From: Encephalitozoon hellem ATCC 50504
Taxonomy: Eukaryota; Microsporidia; Unikaryonidae
Length of the DNA: 64,000 nucleotides
Direction of reading: 5' to 3'
Assembly: GCF_000277815.2 (NCBI RefSeq)
Contig: NC_018472.1
Coordinates: 62,001-126,000, forward strand
Part shown: positions 9,231 through 19,500 of the stretch, one piece after another
Layout of the letters: each line of letters begins with the position of its first letter
Numbering within the stretch: position 1 is the first letter of the stretch
Position numbers and translations under genes: made by a program
The notes under the pieces: model-generated
What the model was told of the DNA's origin: nothing
Database searches by the model: none
What the model saw: only the letters and a program-made list of their open reading frames with translations

Positions 9231-9453
9231 TTTTTGAAGAGGGCGATCGAAATAGTAAATTTTATTGTGTCCGAAGGCTGTCACATTCTTGAAGAGGTAA
9301 TCCCTGCTTGTTATTCCCGGATCATCCGTAATTGGAAGGCACCCAATGTCAAATGGGCTTCTTAATCAGAATGTTTGCACCCACACACCTAGTGTGTAAA
9401 TCTATTGGTCCACTTGCTCAAAGCAGTTTTAAGTGCTCTGGAGCATCTTGTGA

Positions 9454-9831
9454 ATGAACAGCGATGTTTTGTACGAGGTCATCAAGTACCTAGACTTTCC
9501 AGTAAGAAGTAGGAGGATACAGCAGGCACACCTAAGTACAGGCAACTCCAGAAGAATGATGAGACTAAACAAAGATCTTGTCGAAAAAAAGCTGTCTGAT
9601 CGCCCGCAGATCGTCGACCTCAAGACATCCAACATATACAGGGAACATGGAATAAACTTTCGCAAGATACACAAGAAACTATCAGATGTTTTCCTTCGAA
9701 GGGGCACCCCTCCATTTCCAAACGTGTCAGCCACCCTTGCAGGAACAGTAAAGATAATGGACTTCAAGCTAAGAAGGATAATGCTTGCGTCAAGAATAAG
9801 CAGCAGAAAACAGATGCACAAAGCATATTAA
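9454..9831 (+). CDS. Small basic protein with an RPEL-like motif
   Basis: A 125-residue, strongly basic protein. Near the middle it carries LVEKKLSDRPQIVDLKTSNI, which fits the RPEL pattern (L..KL..RP...DL...NI) used by some fungal and animal proteins to bind monomeric actin. Asp replaces the usual Glu of the RPEL core. The N-terminal third contains a second Arg-rich helix that could be a decayed repeat. There is no membrane span or other domain. A 130-residue frame on the opposite strand covers the same bases but looks like a composition shadow, with hydrophobic Leu/Ser runs. It is convergent with the SNARE gene 25 bases away. Actin binding is an inference from one motif. Confidence 0.6.
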   Translation: MNSDVLYEVIKYLDFPVRSRRIQQAHLSTGNSRRMMRLNKDLVEKKLSDRPQIVDLKTSNIYREHGINFRKIHKKLSDVFLRRGTPPFPNVSATLAGTVKIMDFKLRRIMLASRISSRKQMHKAY

Positions 9832-9856
9832 AAGCTTTTATATAAGCTAGGGCCTG

Positions 9857-10132
9857 TCACCCCTTGAAAATGTTTCCAAAAATCCCAAATAGAATCAACA
9901 CTACTATTATCCCTGCAATAAGGAAATATTTGAAGTTCTTCCAGAACAGCTTCTTCTTAGCTTCTTCAGTAGCAGCCTTGTGCTCCTCAGTCGTCTTTTC
10001 TAGCGTGAACGTTTCGGATTTCAAATTTGTCTCAAGGTCTCCAAGATCCCTTTGTGTCTTTAGCTGCTCCTTAAGAACGCCCTGGAGATCTTTCACCTCC
10101 TTCTCTATCTTCTCTGTAACCTCGTCTCCCAT
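9857..10132 (-). CDS. Synaptobrevin/VAMP-like tail-anchored R-SNARE
   Basis: A 91-residue tail-anchored protein: a heptad-repeat helix (about 10-62), the basic-aromatic junction KKKLFWKNFKYF and a membrane span at about 69-86. KLFWKN is very like the KxxWWKN boundary of VAMP/synaptobrevin proteins. A candidate central Arg is R28 (TQRDLGDLE). The distance from the NLKSETFTLEKT block to the membrane junction seems to be one heptad longer than in typical VAMPs. R-SNAREs supply one helix of the four-helix fusion bundle. There is no longin domain. The ATG at 10132 is the only plausible start. Confidence 0.65.
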   Translation of the reverse strand: MGDEVTEKIEKEVKDLQGVLKEQLKTQRDLGDLETNLKSETFTLEKTTEEHKAATEEAKKKLFWKNFKYFLIAGIIVVLILFGIFGNIFKG

Positions 10133-10266
10133 GGTAAATAATCCTTTGTTTCATATATTTCTCCTTAAATCCCCATATGCCCTAAACGTAAATAAACATC
10201 TCTAAGCCCTAGAGGCTATCTGTCTTCTTGTTCAGCACCGCAGTCAACCGTCACGCCTGCATTCCT

Positions 10267-11454
10267 CTAAAGCTTATCAAAAATACTCTCAATTGCTTGG
10301 TAGTTCAACTTTCCAGAAATTTTCTTGTCCAAGCTCCTAAATGCTTCAACAATAGACCCAAACTCCTCGTTCCTCCTTCTCCTTTTCCCCTTCTTGACAC
10401 TGCTCTTTGCCCTCTTCTCTCGCTCCCTCATAAACTCTCCATACATTTCCTCCCAGACAATTTCCCTTCTCTTGCTCTCTTCGGGCGAAAGAATGTTCCT
10501 CTCAATCTCTTCAGAGTCAGAAAGAGCTTCGCTGTCAACACTGCTCTGTGGGGTGGAATACGGGATCATCTCGCTGCTCCCAGACTCGCATTCCTGCTTC
10601 TTCGCCATCTCCATCCTCTTCACCTTGACAGATGGCGGATCCTCCTCCTTTTCTATCCATGTCGCATTAAACTCCTCAATGCTAAGATTCGCACTCTCGG
10701 TGTCTCCTATCTCCTTCAGCCTTTTGTTTATAGTACTCACAGAAACATGGACTATCTTCGCTATCTCATATATACTCCTCTCCTCCCCAACTATTCTCGA
10801 GGCAATCAGAAGAGCTGCCCCACACAGGTTGTTTGGCCTTCTCCCAACAACAATCCAATCCCTCTTCATCCTGCTTATCAACCTTAGCGAAAGCCCCAGC
10901 ACCTCACTACTCTCAAATCTTAGCCGAGAAACAAAGCGAGGCATATACAGAGACGGATCAATCAAGGGAATCTCAATCCCAAGCATACTTGTTATCTTCA
11001 GAAAACTCTTCCCTATCTTAAACACATCAATGTGCAGTGCATTCGAAAAATCCATCAGCATATGGGGCGTCTTTTCCTGTCTGCAGACAATGTAAATGCA
11101 GGCACTCAGAGTATACAAAATCGACTTCCCCTTGCTAAGATTGTACTGAAGGAGAAGCTTATACCATCGGAAGGAGCACTCGACATGGTCAATCCCAAGC
11201 CCAAGCGATGCACATATCCCGCTAATGGTGTTCTTGATGTAGTAGCTCGAATCAACAAACCCAGTTCCAACATTCCTGGAATCAATGCCGACAATCTGCC
11301 CATTCAGAGTGGCCTTGGGGCCCTCGGTATTAAAGTTCAGCGATGCGACTATTGCATTCTCCTCCTGCACCATCCCACATGTTGTACAATACACAGCTCC
11401 CTGTGCCGTGTCTTCTGCAAAGTCGCTAGAAGAACAGTTAGAACATACACCCAT
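10267..11454 (-). CDS. BRF1: TFIIIB subunit BRF1 (TFIIB-related factor)
   Basis: The 395-residue protein begins with a zinc ribbon (C4, C7, C23, C26), then two cyclin-type repeats (about 75-165 and 170-265). The second repeat contains VGRRPNNLCGAALLIASRI, which is typical of BRF1 rather than TFIIB. The C-terminal third is acidic then basic (SVKKGKRRRR), as in BRF1 homology regions that hold TBP. BRF1, TBP and BDP1 form TFIIIB, which recruits RNA polymerase III to tRNA genes, including the two in this window. It is shorter than yeast BRF1 (about 600 residues). Confidence 0.9.
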   Translation of the reverse strand: MGVCSNCSSSDFAEDTAQGAVYCTTCGMVQEENAIVASLNFNTEGPKATLNGQIVGIDSRNVGTGFVDSSYYIKNTISGICASLGLGIDHVECSFRWYKLLLQYNLSKGKSILYTLSACIYIVCRQEKTPHMLMDFSNALHIDVFKIGKSFLKITSMLGIEIPLIDPSLYMPRFVSRLRFESSEVLGLSLRLISRMKRDWIVVGRRPNNLCGAALLIASRIVGEERSIYEIAKIVHVSVSTINKRLKEIGDTESANLSIEEFNATWIEKEEDPPSVKVKRMEMAKKQECESGSSEMIPYSTPQSSVDSEALSDSEEIERNILSPEESKRREIVWEEMYGEFMREREKRAKSSVKKGKRRRRNEEFGSIVEAFRSLDKKISGKLNYQAIESIFDKL

Positions 11455-11532
11455 GGGGTAATGTGCGAAGATTCAGAAATCCTGCCCAATAACACTTAAT
11501 TAAGAAGTACATTTATTACAAACATAAACCCA

Positions 11533-12225
11533 TTATTCATATCCCTTGAAAACATACCGGCTATTCCAGCCGCCAAAGTCCTTCACAAGTGTCCTAGGCT
11601 CCTGCAGAAACTCCACTTCCTTCTGTTTCCGGTCCAGAATCTCATTGAACTCGGCATCCCCGATCCTCACACCCTTCCGGGGCTCTCCCCCAATAAGATC
11701 AACAGACTCAAACCTATATTCCCTCACCTCCCTCCTGCTCGCTTCCAACAAGCTCGACCTAACAAACTCTTTGGTAAACTCGTCAAACTTTACGTCGTCT
11801 TCCACAACCTCCTTTTCAATCTCATTTATCTCCCTCAGGCTGCTTCCATTCCTCATCACCATCCTTAGCTGTGCATTCTTCGGAAGAACCCTAAGGATAT
11901 GAAGGATGGACTCCTCACTCCCCACATTATATCTATCGCTCAAGTAATTCTTCACAGTAACCTGGTACCTCAAGAAAGATAAAAGCTCAGGAACTTGATA
12001 CTCGCACTCTCCATATATCTCTTCAATAAGAATCCTGCACATTTGATCGGAAACAACGCCCATTCCATGTCTTCTTTTCATTCTACATCCGAGCTGCTCG
12101 ATGTAGTATCTCAGAATGTCTGTCAGGACATTCAACGCCTGGTCTGCAGTCTTGTCAAATCCACTCTGCGACAGCACCTCCACAACCGCAAGCTTCAATA
12201 TCTTGCTACTCATGTTTGATTTCAT
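11533..12225 (-). CDS. Bromodomain-associated (BTP) histone-fold protein, SPT7/TAF8/TAF3-like
   Basis: Residues about 5-60 of the 230-residue product form a BTP histone fold: LKLAVVEVLSQSGFDKTADQ, then ALNVLTDILRYYIEQLG. This fold is found in TAF3, TAF8 and SPT7, which pair with TAF10 in TFIID or SAGA. No bromodomain is present. The later part is charged and ends in a conserved-looking WNSRYVFKGYE. The frame can be read upstream to a TTG at 12237; the ATG at 12225 is used, with a second ATG four codons on. The SAGA/TFIID setting is supported by neighbours: TAF7 lies directly upstream and TRA1 is close by. Which of the BTP proteins it represents is undecided. Confidence 0.75.
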   Translation of the reverse strand: MKSNMSSKILKLAVVEVLSQSGFDKTADQALNVLTDILRYYIEQLGCRMKRRHGMGVVSDQMCRILIEEIYGECEYQVPELLSFLRYQVTVKNYLSDRYNVGSEESILHILRVLPKNAQLRMVMRNGSSLREINEIEKEVVEDDVKFDEFTKEFVRSSLLEASRREVREYRFESVDLIGGEPRKGVRIGDAEFNEILDRKQKEVEFLQEPRTLVKDFGGWNSRYVFKGYE

Positions 12226-12335
12226 CAAAAATCTCAAGGAGTAATTTTTTCATTCTCCAAATCATGTCTTTGCTTAACACATCAGTCAACCCAAAAGCTC
12301 TGTCACGGTAATCAAACTTTATTCTACTTTGCTCC

Positions 12336-13058
12336 TCATTCCGTTTCTAGATTCTTCTTCATGTCCTCAAGCTCTTTCATCAACACTTCAAGCTGCGACT
12401 CAAACCTCTTCTGAAGAATAGGATTCAGCGCATTTTCCATCTGCTTCCTCTTCTCTTCAATACTCTTCTCCAACCTTTCGAGCTCTTTGTTTCTTGGCTT
12501 CTCCTCCTTCTTCTCCTCAGCCTCAGGGGGATGCGCGCAAACCTCCTCCTGCTGAACCTCGCTGTAATCCGCCAATTTGTTCTCAATCTCCGCTGCCAGC
12601 ATGTCTAGATCGTCAGAGCCTTCCTTTTCCTCCTTCGTAATCACCTCAACAGACATCGCCCTCATGTCTTTCTCCAATAACTCATTGACCCTCCTCTCAA
12701 TCTCTTCGACATACTCGATCTTGCTATTCTTCTTTCTGAATCTCCTTGCTTTCACATATTTTAGTGGAGGGCACAGACCGCTCAGCTCGTGCATCTCCCT
12801 CTCTCTATCAAAGTCGAAGCCATCGTGTGGATACACAACCACAAGCGTGGATATATCTGCAACCTTGTAGTGCTGCCTGCTATCCATGGTCTTCTGAGAC
12901 TCAACTATGCATGGAAGCCTTACAATTATCCCCGGGTATCTCTTGCCATTGTGTGTCAGTGCAACAGACTTGTCGCTGCATACATCCAATGTTGAGCTCT
13001 TGAGGTCGACAATATGCTTTATTGCTTCGTGCAATCTAAGGATGAATTGCCGCTCCAT
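12336..13058 (-). CDS. TAF7: TFIID subunit TAF7
   Basis: The product (240 residues) begins ERQFILRL, the conserved start of the TAF7 domain. It continues with the blocks GIIVRLPCIVESQKTMD, HYKVADIS and LCPPLKYVKARRFRKK, in the order seen in TAF7/TAFII55. The C-terminal part is a Glu/Lys-rich coiled coil (about 175-240). TAF7 binds TAF1 inside TFIID and restrains its activity until initiation. The frame is open for 42 more codons upstream without a better start, but the ATG at 13058 gives the family N-terminus and leaves a 53-base divergent spacer to the next gene. Confidence 0.9.
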   Translation of the reverse strand: MERQFILRLHEAIKHIVDLKSSTLDVCSDKSVALTHNGKRYPGIIVRLPCIVESQKTMDSRQHYKVADISTLVVVYPHDGFDFDREREMHELSGLCPPLKYVKARRFRKKNSKIEYVEEIERRVNELLEKDMRAMSVEVITKEEKEGSDDLDMLAAEIENKLADYSEVQQEEVCAHPPEAEEKKEEKPRNKELERLEKSIEEKRKQMENALNPILQKRFESQLEVLMKELEDMKKNLETE

Positions 13059-13111
13059 ATCCAGGGCTTCGGTTTCAAAGCATCGAAAGAAGCTGGTGTA
13101 CTCAGGCCCCA

Positions 13112-13486
13112 ATGAGGTCTTACATGAGGAACGGGTTGAGAATCGGGTTTGCAAAAGAGGCCTCCACAGACCGCATTGAAGCAATTTCTCTGGAAATAGC
13201 TAAGAAGCTTGAGTTACTATCAAATATCTGTGACAACAAAAGTATATCTGAGTTTCCCGTTGGCCTAATCAAGGAGGTGGTTGGCCTGTGCAACGACCTG
13301 AGGGATCTCACTCCTCACTACGACATGCCTGCCGAGTATGTCAACTACGTGGGAGAGAACGGAGATGTTCTAGGATATTTCGAAAGATCCGAGGACAGTG
13401 TCAAAGGCGAGGAGACCCGGATTATCAACAAGAGAAAGACATTTGATGCCTTTAGAAGCATGGTGGAGAAGATGGAGGAGATATAG
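13112..13486 (+). CDS. Mediator subunit MED10/NUT2-like protein
   Basis: A 124-residue helical protein. The middle has the MED10 layout: helices, then DLTPHYDMPAEYVNYVGENG (compare 'vPlEvleYiD.GrNP' in MED10), then a short aromatic-charged link, and a final helix NKRKTFDAFRSMVEKMEEI similar to the 'GK..AF..FrdiL..eI' end of the family. MED10 sits in the middle module of Mediator. The usual NPD triplet is replaced by GDV, so this is a diverged member if correct. The start ATG follows GGCCCCA, the CCC-type signal seen ahead of many genes here. It is divergent from TAF7. Confidence 0.55.
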   Translation: MRSYMRNGLRIGFAKEASTDRIEAISLEIAKKLELLSNICDNKSISEFPVGLIKEVVGLCNDLRDLTPHYDMPAEYVNYVGENGDVLGYFERSEDSVKGEETRIINKRKTFDAFRSMVEKMEEI

Positions 13487-13564
13487 GAAGGACTTGTACT
13501 GTCTTGTAAAGGTTGGAATGATTTTTCAAATAAACCTTCTTATCATATTGGATCTGTAGTTCCT

Positions 13565-16500
13565 ATGCTCTTTATAGACAATTTTTTTGAGAAGAAAGAA
13601 AAAAAGGAAAAACCCATGATGAAGGAGCTTTTTACAGGTAGTGACTCGAATGAGGTGAAGGCTAGGCGGCTCAAGATGTACATGGAGAGTGGAAAGTTTC
13701 TCGAGATGCTTTTCTCTCCGCAAGAATTTCTCGAACCACTGGTTTTATTTGCTACACAGGTGCTCAATAGTACGGAACCTGAGAAGAAATCGTCATTTAT
13801 GTCTGGAGGAAACGAGATGAGGTACACTGTTCTTAGATTCCTGAACAAGTTTTCCCTGAAGAGTGTTCGGAGTGTGGAGTTGGTGTATGCTCTTCACAAT
13901 GTGCTTCAAAATGACAATCTTCCAAATGTGATTCTATCGCTGAAGGCGCTGGGCTCTCTGAGCGGATCGGGGGTCATCAGTGGGGACCTGGTAGATGTGC
14001 ATGTGGGGGCACTCCTAGGAATGGTTCACGACCTCTTTGCCAACATGGAAAACGGAGATGAGAGCCTTATAGAAATATCGCTGTTTACCCTTACAGAGAC
14101 ATTGATACATGCCAGAGCCTTTTTTCACAACCTAGAATGCCATGCCATCAAGATCGATCAGTTTCTAGCCTGTGTATACGGCCATATTAGGAGGATCTTT
14201 GAAAACAGGAGGTTCATGGATGGAATAGTGCATAAAAGGGTGTTTTCAATAAGCATGTGCTCTGGAATCTGCAGTCTGCTCAAGCTTACATGCGATCAGC
14301 TTCCGGCTGTATCGAAGTCTGGGCCCTACCACATGTTTGCATCTGAGGCTGCATTTGCGGGGATGTATTGCTGCCCTTCTGAGCTCCTGGGCCTTAGACA
14401 GGAGATATACACGCAGTTTTCTAAGGTGTGTGTAGGGAGCAAGGACATGGCTCTTCCCATTGTGGACAAGACATATGTGGTTCCATTTCTGTTCTCTCCC
14501 GATGCATTGCCCATGAACACCGAGGGAATCAGAATGCTGAACGACATGCTTGGGCATGTGAAAGAGAGTCTTAGCAAGGCAGCATACGCAGAGTTTGGGT
14601 CGAGGGTGTCAAATGTTCTTTTTTCATCCTGTTCCTTAATCAAAAGGTTGTCGAAGGAGGCTTCAGAATGCAGCGGTAGGGAATTTCTTAAGAGAAAGGT
14701 GGAGGATGTAGTTGAGCAGCACATCGAGGCCATACGCGTCTGTCTGGAAGCCGTGGAGAATGTATGCAAGTGCTTTGGAAATAGGGCTGGGGATGTTGCA
14801 GAACTCTCTGATGTCTATCTCAGAAGCTTTTATGATATGAAAAATGGATTTGAAGGAATTAAAGGACTGGCGGGACTTGTATTTTCAGACAAAGAAGGAG
14901 AGATCAAGAAGATTGTGGAGAGATTTATCTCTGGGTTTAGGGAATTGGTTGGAAGAATTGGAATTCTCGAGAAATCTGGAAACACAGTGATTTTCTCGGT
15001 GTCTGAGGTTCACATACTCTACAGGATATTTGAGGATTCTTTCGATGTATTTTCCCACGAATTTTTGTGCCAGGAGCAGAAGATCGAGGAGTTTTTTTCT
15101 GTGTTGACGCTTATTAGAGAGCATATTGCAGGAGACATAATCAAGTGCTGCTCGGAAAAGGTTCTGGAGTACAGCAAGAGAAACAAGGAGTTTTTTGGGG
15201 TGTGGAAGCTTATCAACAGCTCCACAGTTTTGGGAAACGCACTTAGTATGTATGTGCTTCCGCAGATTGTTAGTGAGCTAAGCAACGGGGGGTTTGAGTT
15301 TGTTAAAGAGGCAATGAAGTACATTGTTCCATTCTTCAGAAACGACATAAAGAAGATAAAGCGAGTAAATACATTCTTTATGCACAGGATAATTTCCACA
15401 TTGATGACAGCCAATCCAAAGAACATACAGCATTTCGAAGTCTTGCTTGAAATTTTCAACATCTTTGGGTCGATGCCTGAAAAGAGCAGCTTCTTCCAGA
15501 AATACATCTTCGACAACTTTGCAAGAATAGTTGACCATCTCATGAAACTCTATGAGACACAAGGCAGAGATATATTCATAGAGATGATATTTGCACTGCC
15601 GATAAGCATCAACCTGCTTGAGTCTGACATCCAGTTTCTGATAAGGCCCATTGAAAAGGCATTGATGCTGGGTGGTGCAATAAAAATCAAGGCATTGTCG
15701 ATCCTTGTATATGTCCTTGACTTTTCCACGGAGGAGAAGATTGCAGGGCTCGAAAGAACGTGGGAAAGCATTCTGAAGAGTGTGGTAAGGGATCTTGAAG
15801 ACAACACCATATCATCTTTATGCTCGAGAATCCTAGGGAAGCTCAAGACTTATCACAAGGTATTTGCAAGGGACTATGAGGGGTTTAAGGAGACCAACGA
15901 GAATCTGCAACTCATAAGGCTGATTATAGATGGAAAGCATGGGGTTCCTGCACATCTTTTGTTCTTCGATGCAGTACAAAAGATGCGGGGGACCTTTGAG
16001 CTGCATGGAAGCGATTTCGAGTCAGAGGGGTTTCTTGTGAGGTTCAGGAGGCTGGGGCCAAGAAGTAGCACAGAAGATGCCAAGGATGCTGCATTCCGAC
16101 TCATAACAAGTGTGATCTATCATCTCATGGGATGGAGGTTTTTGAGAAAGGACCTAGTGGTGAAATGCTATACTGAGCTTCTTGATGAAACAGAAGAAAT
16201 AAGAAGTGTGTCTGATGCACTGGATTGTGTGTACTCTGTCCACGGCATCATCTCATCTTTGTGCGGTAGGAAGTGCACGGATAGCCGCCGTCTTGCTCAA
16301 TACATATACGATGGGATTCTTGCACTTTTCAGCTGCCATGGGACTTCTTTCGAAAAGAAGGCACAGGAGCTTCTTCATTCGATCTTTGGGACTGTAATGC
16401 TATTCAGGGTATTCTCATTCCACGGCCTCAAAAGCAGAAGATACAAGATTCTTCTTGACACAGACACGTTTTTTGATGCACTCATTGAATCATTTTCCGA

Positions 16501-19500
16501 TATCGAGAACCCAATGCCGTTCAAGGTTCTTTCAATTATGTTCACCCAGATGTACGAGCTTCTTGGAAACAAGTCTGAATACTTCTGCATTGAGATGTAC
16601 GGAACTGTCTTCTCAAAGTTCAAGTCGATGTGTAGATCGTCCGACAAGAGAAGCAGAGACTGTGGAATCAATGGAATGCTGTGTCTTGCAGCAGTCATGC
16701 CCATAAGGGAGCTTGTGATGCTTCGGGTCCCTGAGGATTCATTCTCGCATACATATCTATACCTTCTTCCCCGTGGGTCTGAGGACTTCTCTCTTCCCCT
16801 CAAGCTTGTCATTTTTATTTTGAGATTTAGATACAGGGGAATCAGGAACTACCTCCTCTCTGAGGGAACCGAAAGGTATTTCATGGCATCGCACTTCAAG
16901 CCCTTTGTTGCTGGGCTCTTTGACAGTAGAAAAGATGTCTCTGAGTTCTCAAAGGCTGTGCTTCGAGAAGTATTCCATCATTATGGGCCCCAGCTCTCGA
17001 GGCATAGGGACATAGTGTTTGGGTTTTTCAAGAAGGACTATGTGATTGAAAGCAGAGCGATGATGATACTGCATCTGAAGACATTTGTGTTCTGTGTTGA
17101 AGAGGGGAAATGCCCGTTTGATGATTGTGAGATGAAATACATTATTGAAAAGCTTCTGGACAGTATCTCAAGCAACGATGAGTGGAGGGGGGCTGAAGGA
17201 ATTCATATGAACTTTAACTACAGGGAAAGGAATGGCAGGGCAGACAAGAAGAAGCTATGTGAATGCAACAGAGAGGAAGCAGAGGGTGATGACGGCGTAG
17301 GAGTCGTCTTGGGAGGTATCTACAAGAAACTGTCTGAGCTATCTGTGAGGGATTTAATGGATATTGCCTTGAAAAATGCAATGGACGTGCTTTGTGGGAA
17401 GTGTAGGAAGGAGATCTACAGGCACACGGAAGCAAGCCTTCCACGCTTTAACAATGAGGCGGAAGAGCTTATGTATTGGATAAGAGAATTCTACCTTCTT
17501 GTTATTAAGCACAGAAAGTCCTTTGAAGAGATAAGGACCGGGGTTACATATATGCTCAGATATATTTCGGATGACACCACGGATTACCTTCAGATGGCAT
17601 ACGATGCCAAGCCTGAGGAAACGGAGAGGGTGATCTCTGAGGAGGTTGAGAAATGCTTATCAGAGAAGGTTGACTACAAGGTACTTAATATGTTACAGTG
17701 TGCACATTCCATAGATAGGGCACCTGAGAATCCCAGGATAGGGATGCTAGTTCTGAAGATCTTGAAGGAGTTCAAGGTTCCTAAGGAGTTTGCAATTATA
17801 TCTCAGAACGACAAGTACTCCATGCTGGCAAAGGCATATGAGATAGGGATTAGTCTCAGGAATCAGGAGGGCCTGTGCAATGAGATTTTGGAAACATACT
17901 TTACCTTGGATGGATATGTTAAGAGCTACACCTCGAGGATATATCCCCGGATGATCAAGTATGTGGAAGGCCTTGGGCAGCAGTTCATAAGCTGTATGTT
18001 TAGGAGGATCCAGGACCCTTCTGCATACAATCTATGCTCTCGACTGTGCAACGATTCCCCGAAGCTAAAGGAAATAGTGTCTGGGATGAAAGACAGACTT
18101 GCAGAAAGGATATCGCAAATATATTGCAGGCTAGAAGGGAATGATTCCATAGACAAGAGTATATTTATATATTCGTATAAGTTTCTTGATCTTGTTGGAC
18201 ATGAGATGAGGCCTGTCGACATTCAAGTTATTCTTGGAATCTATGGAGATATGAAGGGTAGGCCTAGGTATGGTGTTGAAATGAGGGAGCTGATTAGCAA
18301 ATGCATCAACAGATTTTCTCCGGAGGATCTTGAGGCATTGTTTAAGATGGATCCGTGGTTTGTGTCTGTGAACGGGATTGATGCAAGGCATCTTTCCGGG
18401 TCTCTTTCTCCTATGGCTCTTAGAGGGGTTGTTAGGAGCATCGACAAGGGGAACGTTCTTAGTCTCGAGAGGCATAGTGCCCTACTAGGGGAAAACAGGC
18501 ATGCTTTGGTTGAGCTGTTCGTAGATCTGGGCATCAGATCTGAAAACCTCATCGGATACTGCAAGGAGAATTTACATAACACAAATCTCAGAGGGCTTCT
18601 ACTGTATTACCTGTGCACATTTGAGCCTCTATATATCTACTTTGAGGCCTTATTCAAGCTTCCCTATGAAGATAGGAAATATACGCAGTACTGTCTGGAA
18701 AGAGTTGTTGATGCATTTGATCCTCTTCTTTTCGAAGAAATAATATTGATTGTGTTAAGGTCTGAGGTAAGGTTCAAGACAAGCCTGTGGATTCTGTTTC
18801 CCTTGCTCCTGTCCCGCCCAAGGCTTATCACGAAAAAGATTGCACTCGAGCTGCTGGGATCGATTTACAAGCTCCTGAGCTCCTCGGAGCCTTTTAAGCA
18901 AAGAATGGGGCTCAAGCTGTTTGAGATTTTGCATGATAAGTGCCCTGCAGGAGAAGATAGTCCCGAGGGAGGATATACGGGGCATGGGCAGATGGTCAGG
19001 AAGGCATACACCCTTGTGTTTGTGAGGTTTATACACATGGACACGGACTTTCCTGCAAGCTCCTTTCAGAAATACAATCTAGAGGTTGACTTTGACCTGG
19101 TGAAGTATTCTTCCAAGGGACTGAACCTTAATAACCTATTTGGATTTCTTGAAATGGAGATGGCCAGTGAGAAAAGCGAGGACTACAAGCGTTGTTTCTT
19201 GAGGAGTGTTTGGACGGCTGTAGCGCCATGCTTCAAATCAAGAACTTTGGGGATGGAGACTGTCAGGTATCTCGTAGATACCGGAATATGGGACTACGGA
19301 TCTGTTCCTGAAGAGCTGGGGACTGTTGCATACGACTGTGGCATTTTGTATAATCTCCTTTGTGTACTTTGTGACGGTGTTGGCAAAGGAAACGATGAAG
19401 ATGGCAAGGAGGATGAAAATAAGATGGAGATATGTCTATGTGTGGTCAAGTACTTGCTTGCTGAGTACAGCAGAAACAGGAACGAAATGAATTTGGGATA

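Noticed and set aside
10325..11095. 256-residue plus-strand frame
   Set aside because: It is antisense to BRF1, whose zinc ribbon and cyclin repeats are clear. The frame is rich in Ser, Leu and Ile, as typical for a reverse shadow of Glu/Lys-rich coding sequence.
13616..13621. Alternative TRA1 start codon
   Set aside because: The first ATG at 13565 is in frame with no stop between and was kept, although the A/G-rich 17-codon leader is not family-like; the choice is undecided.
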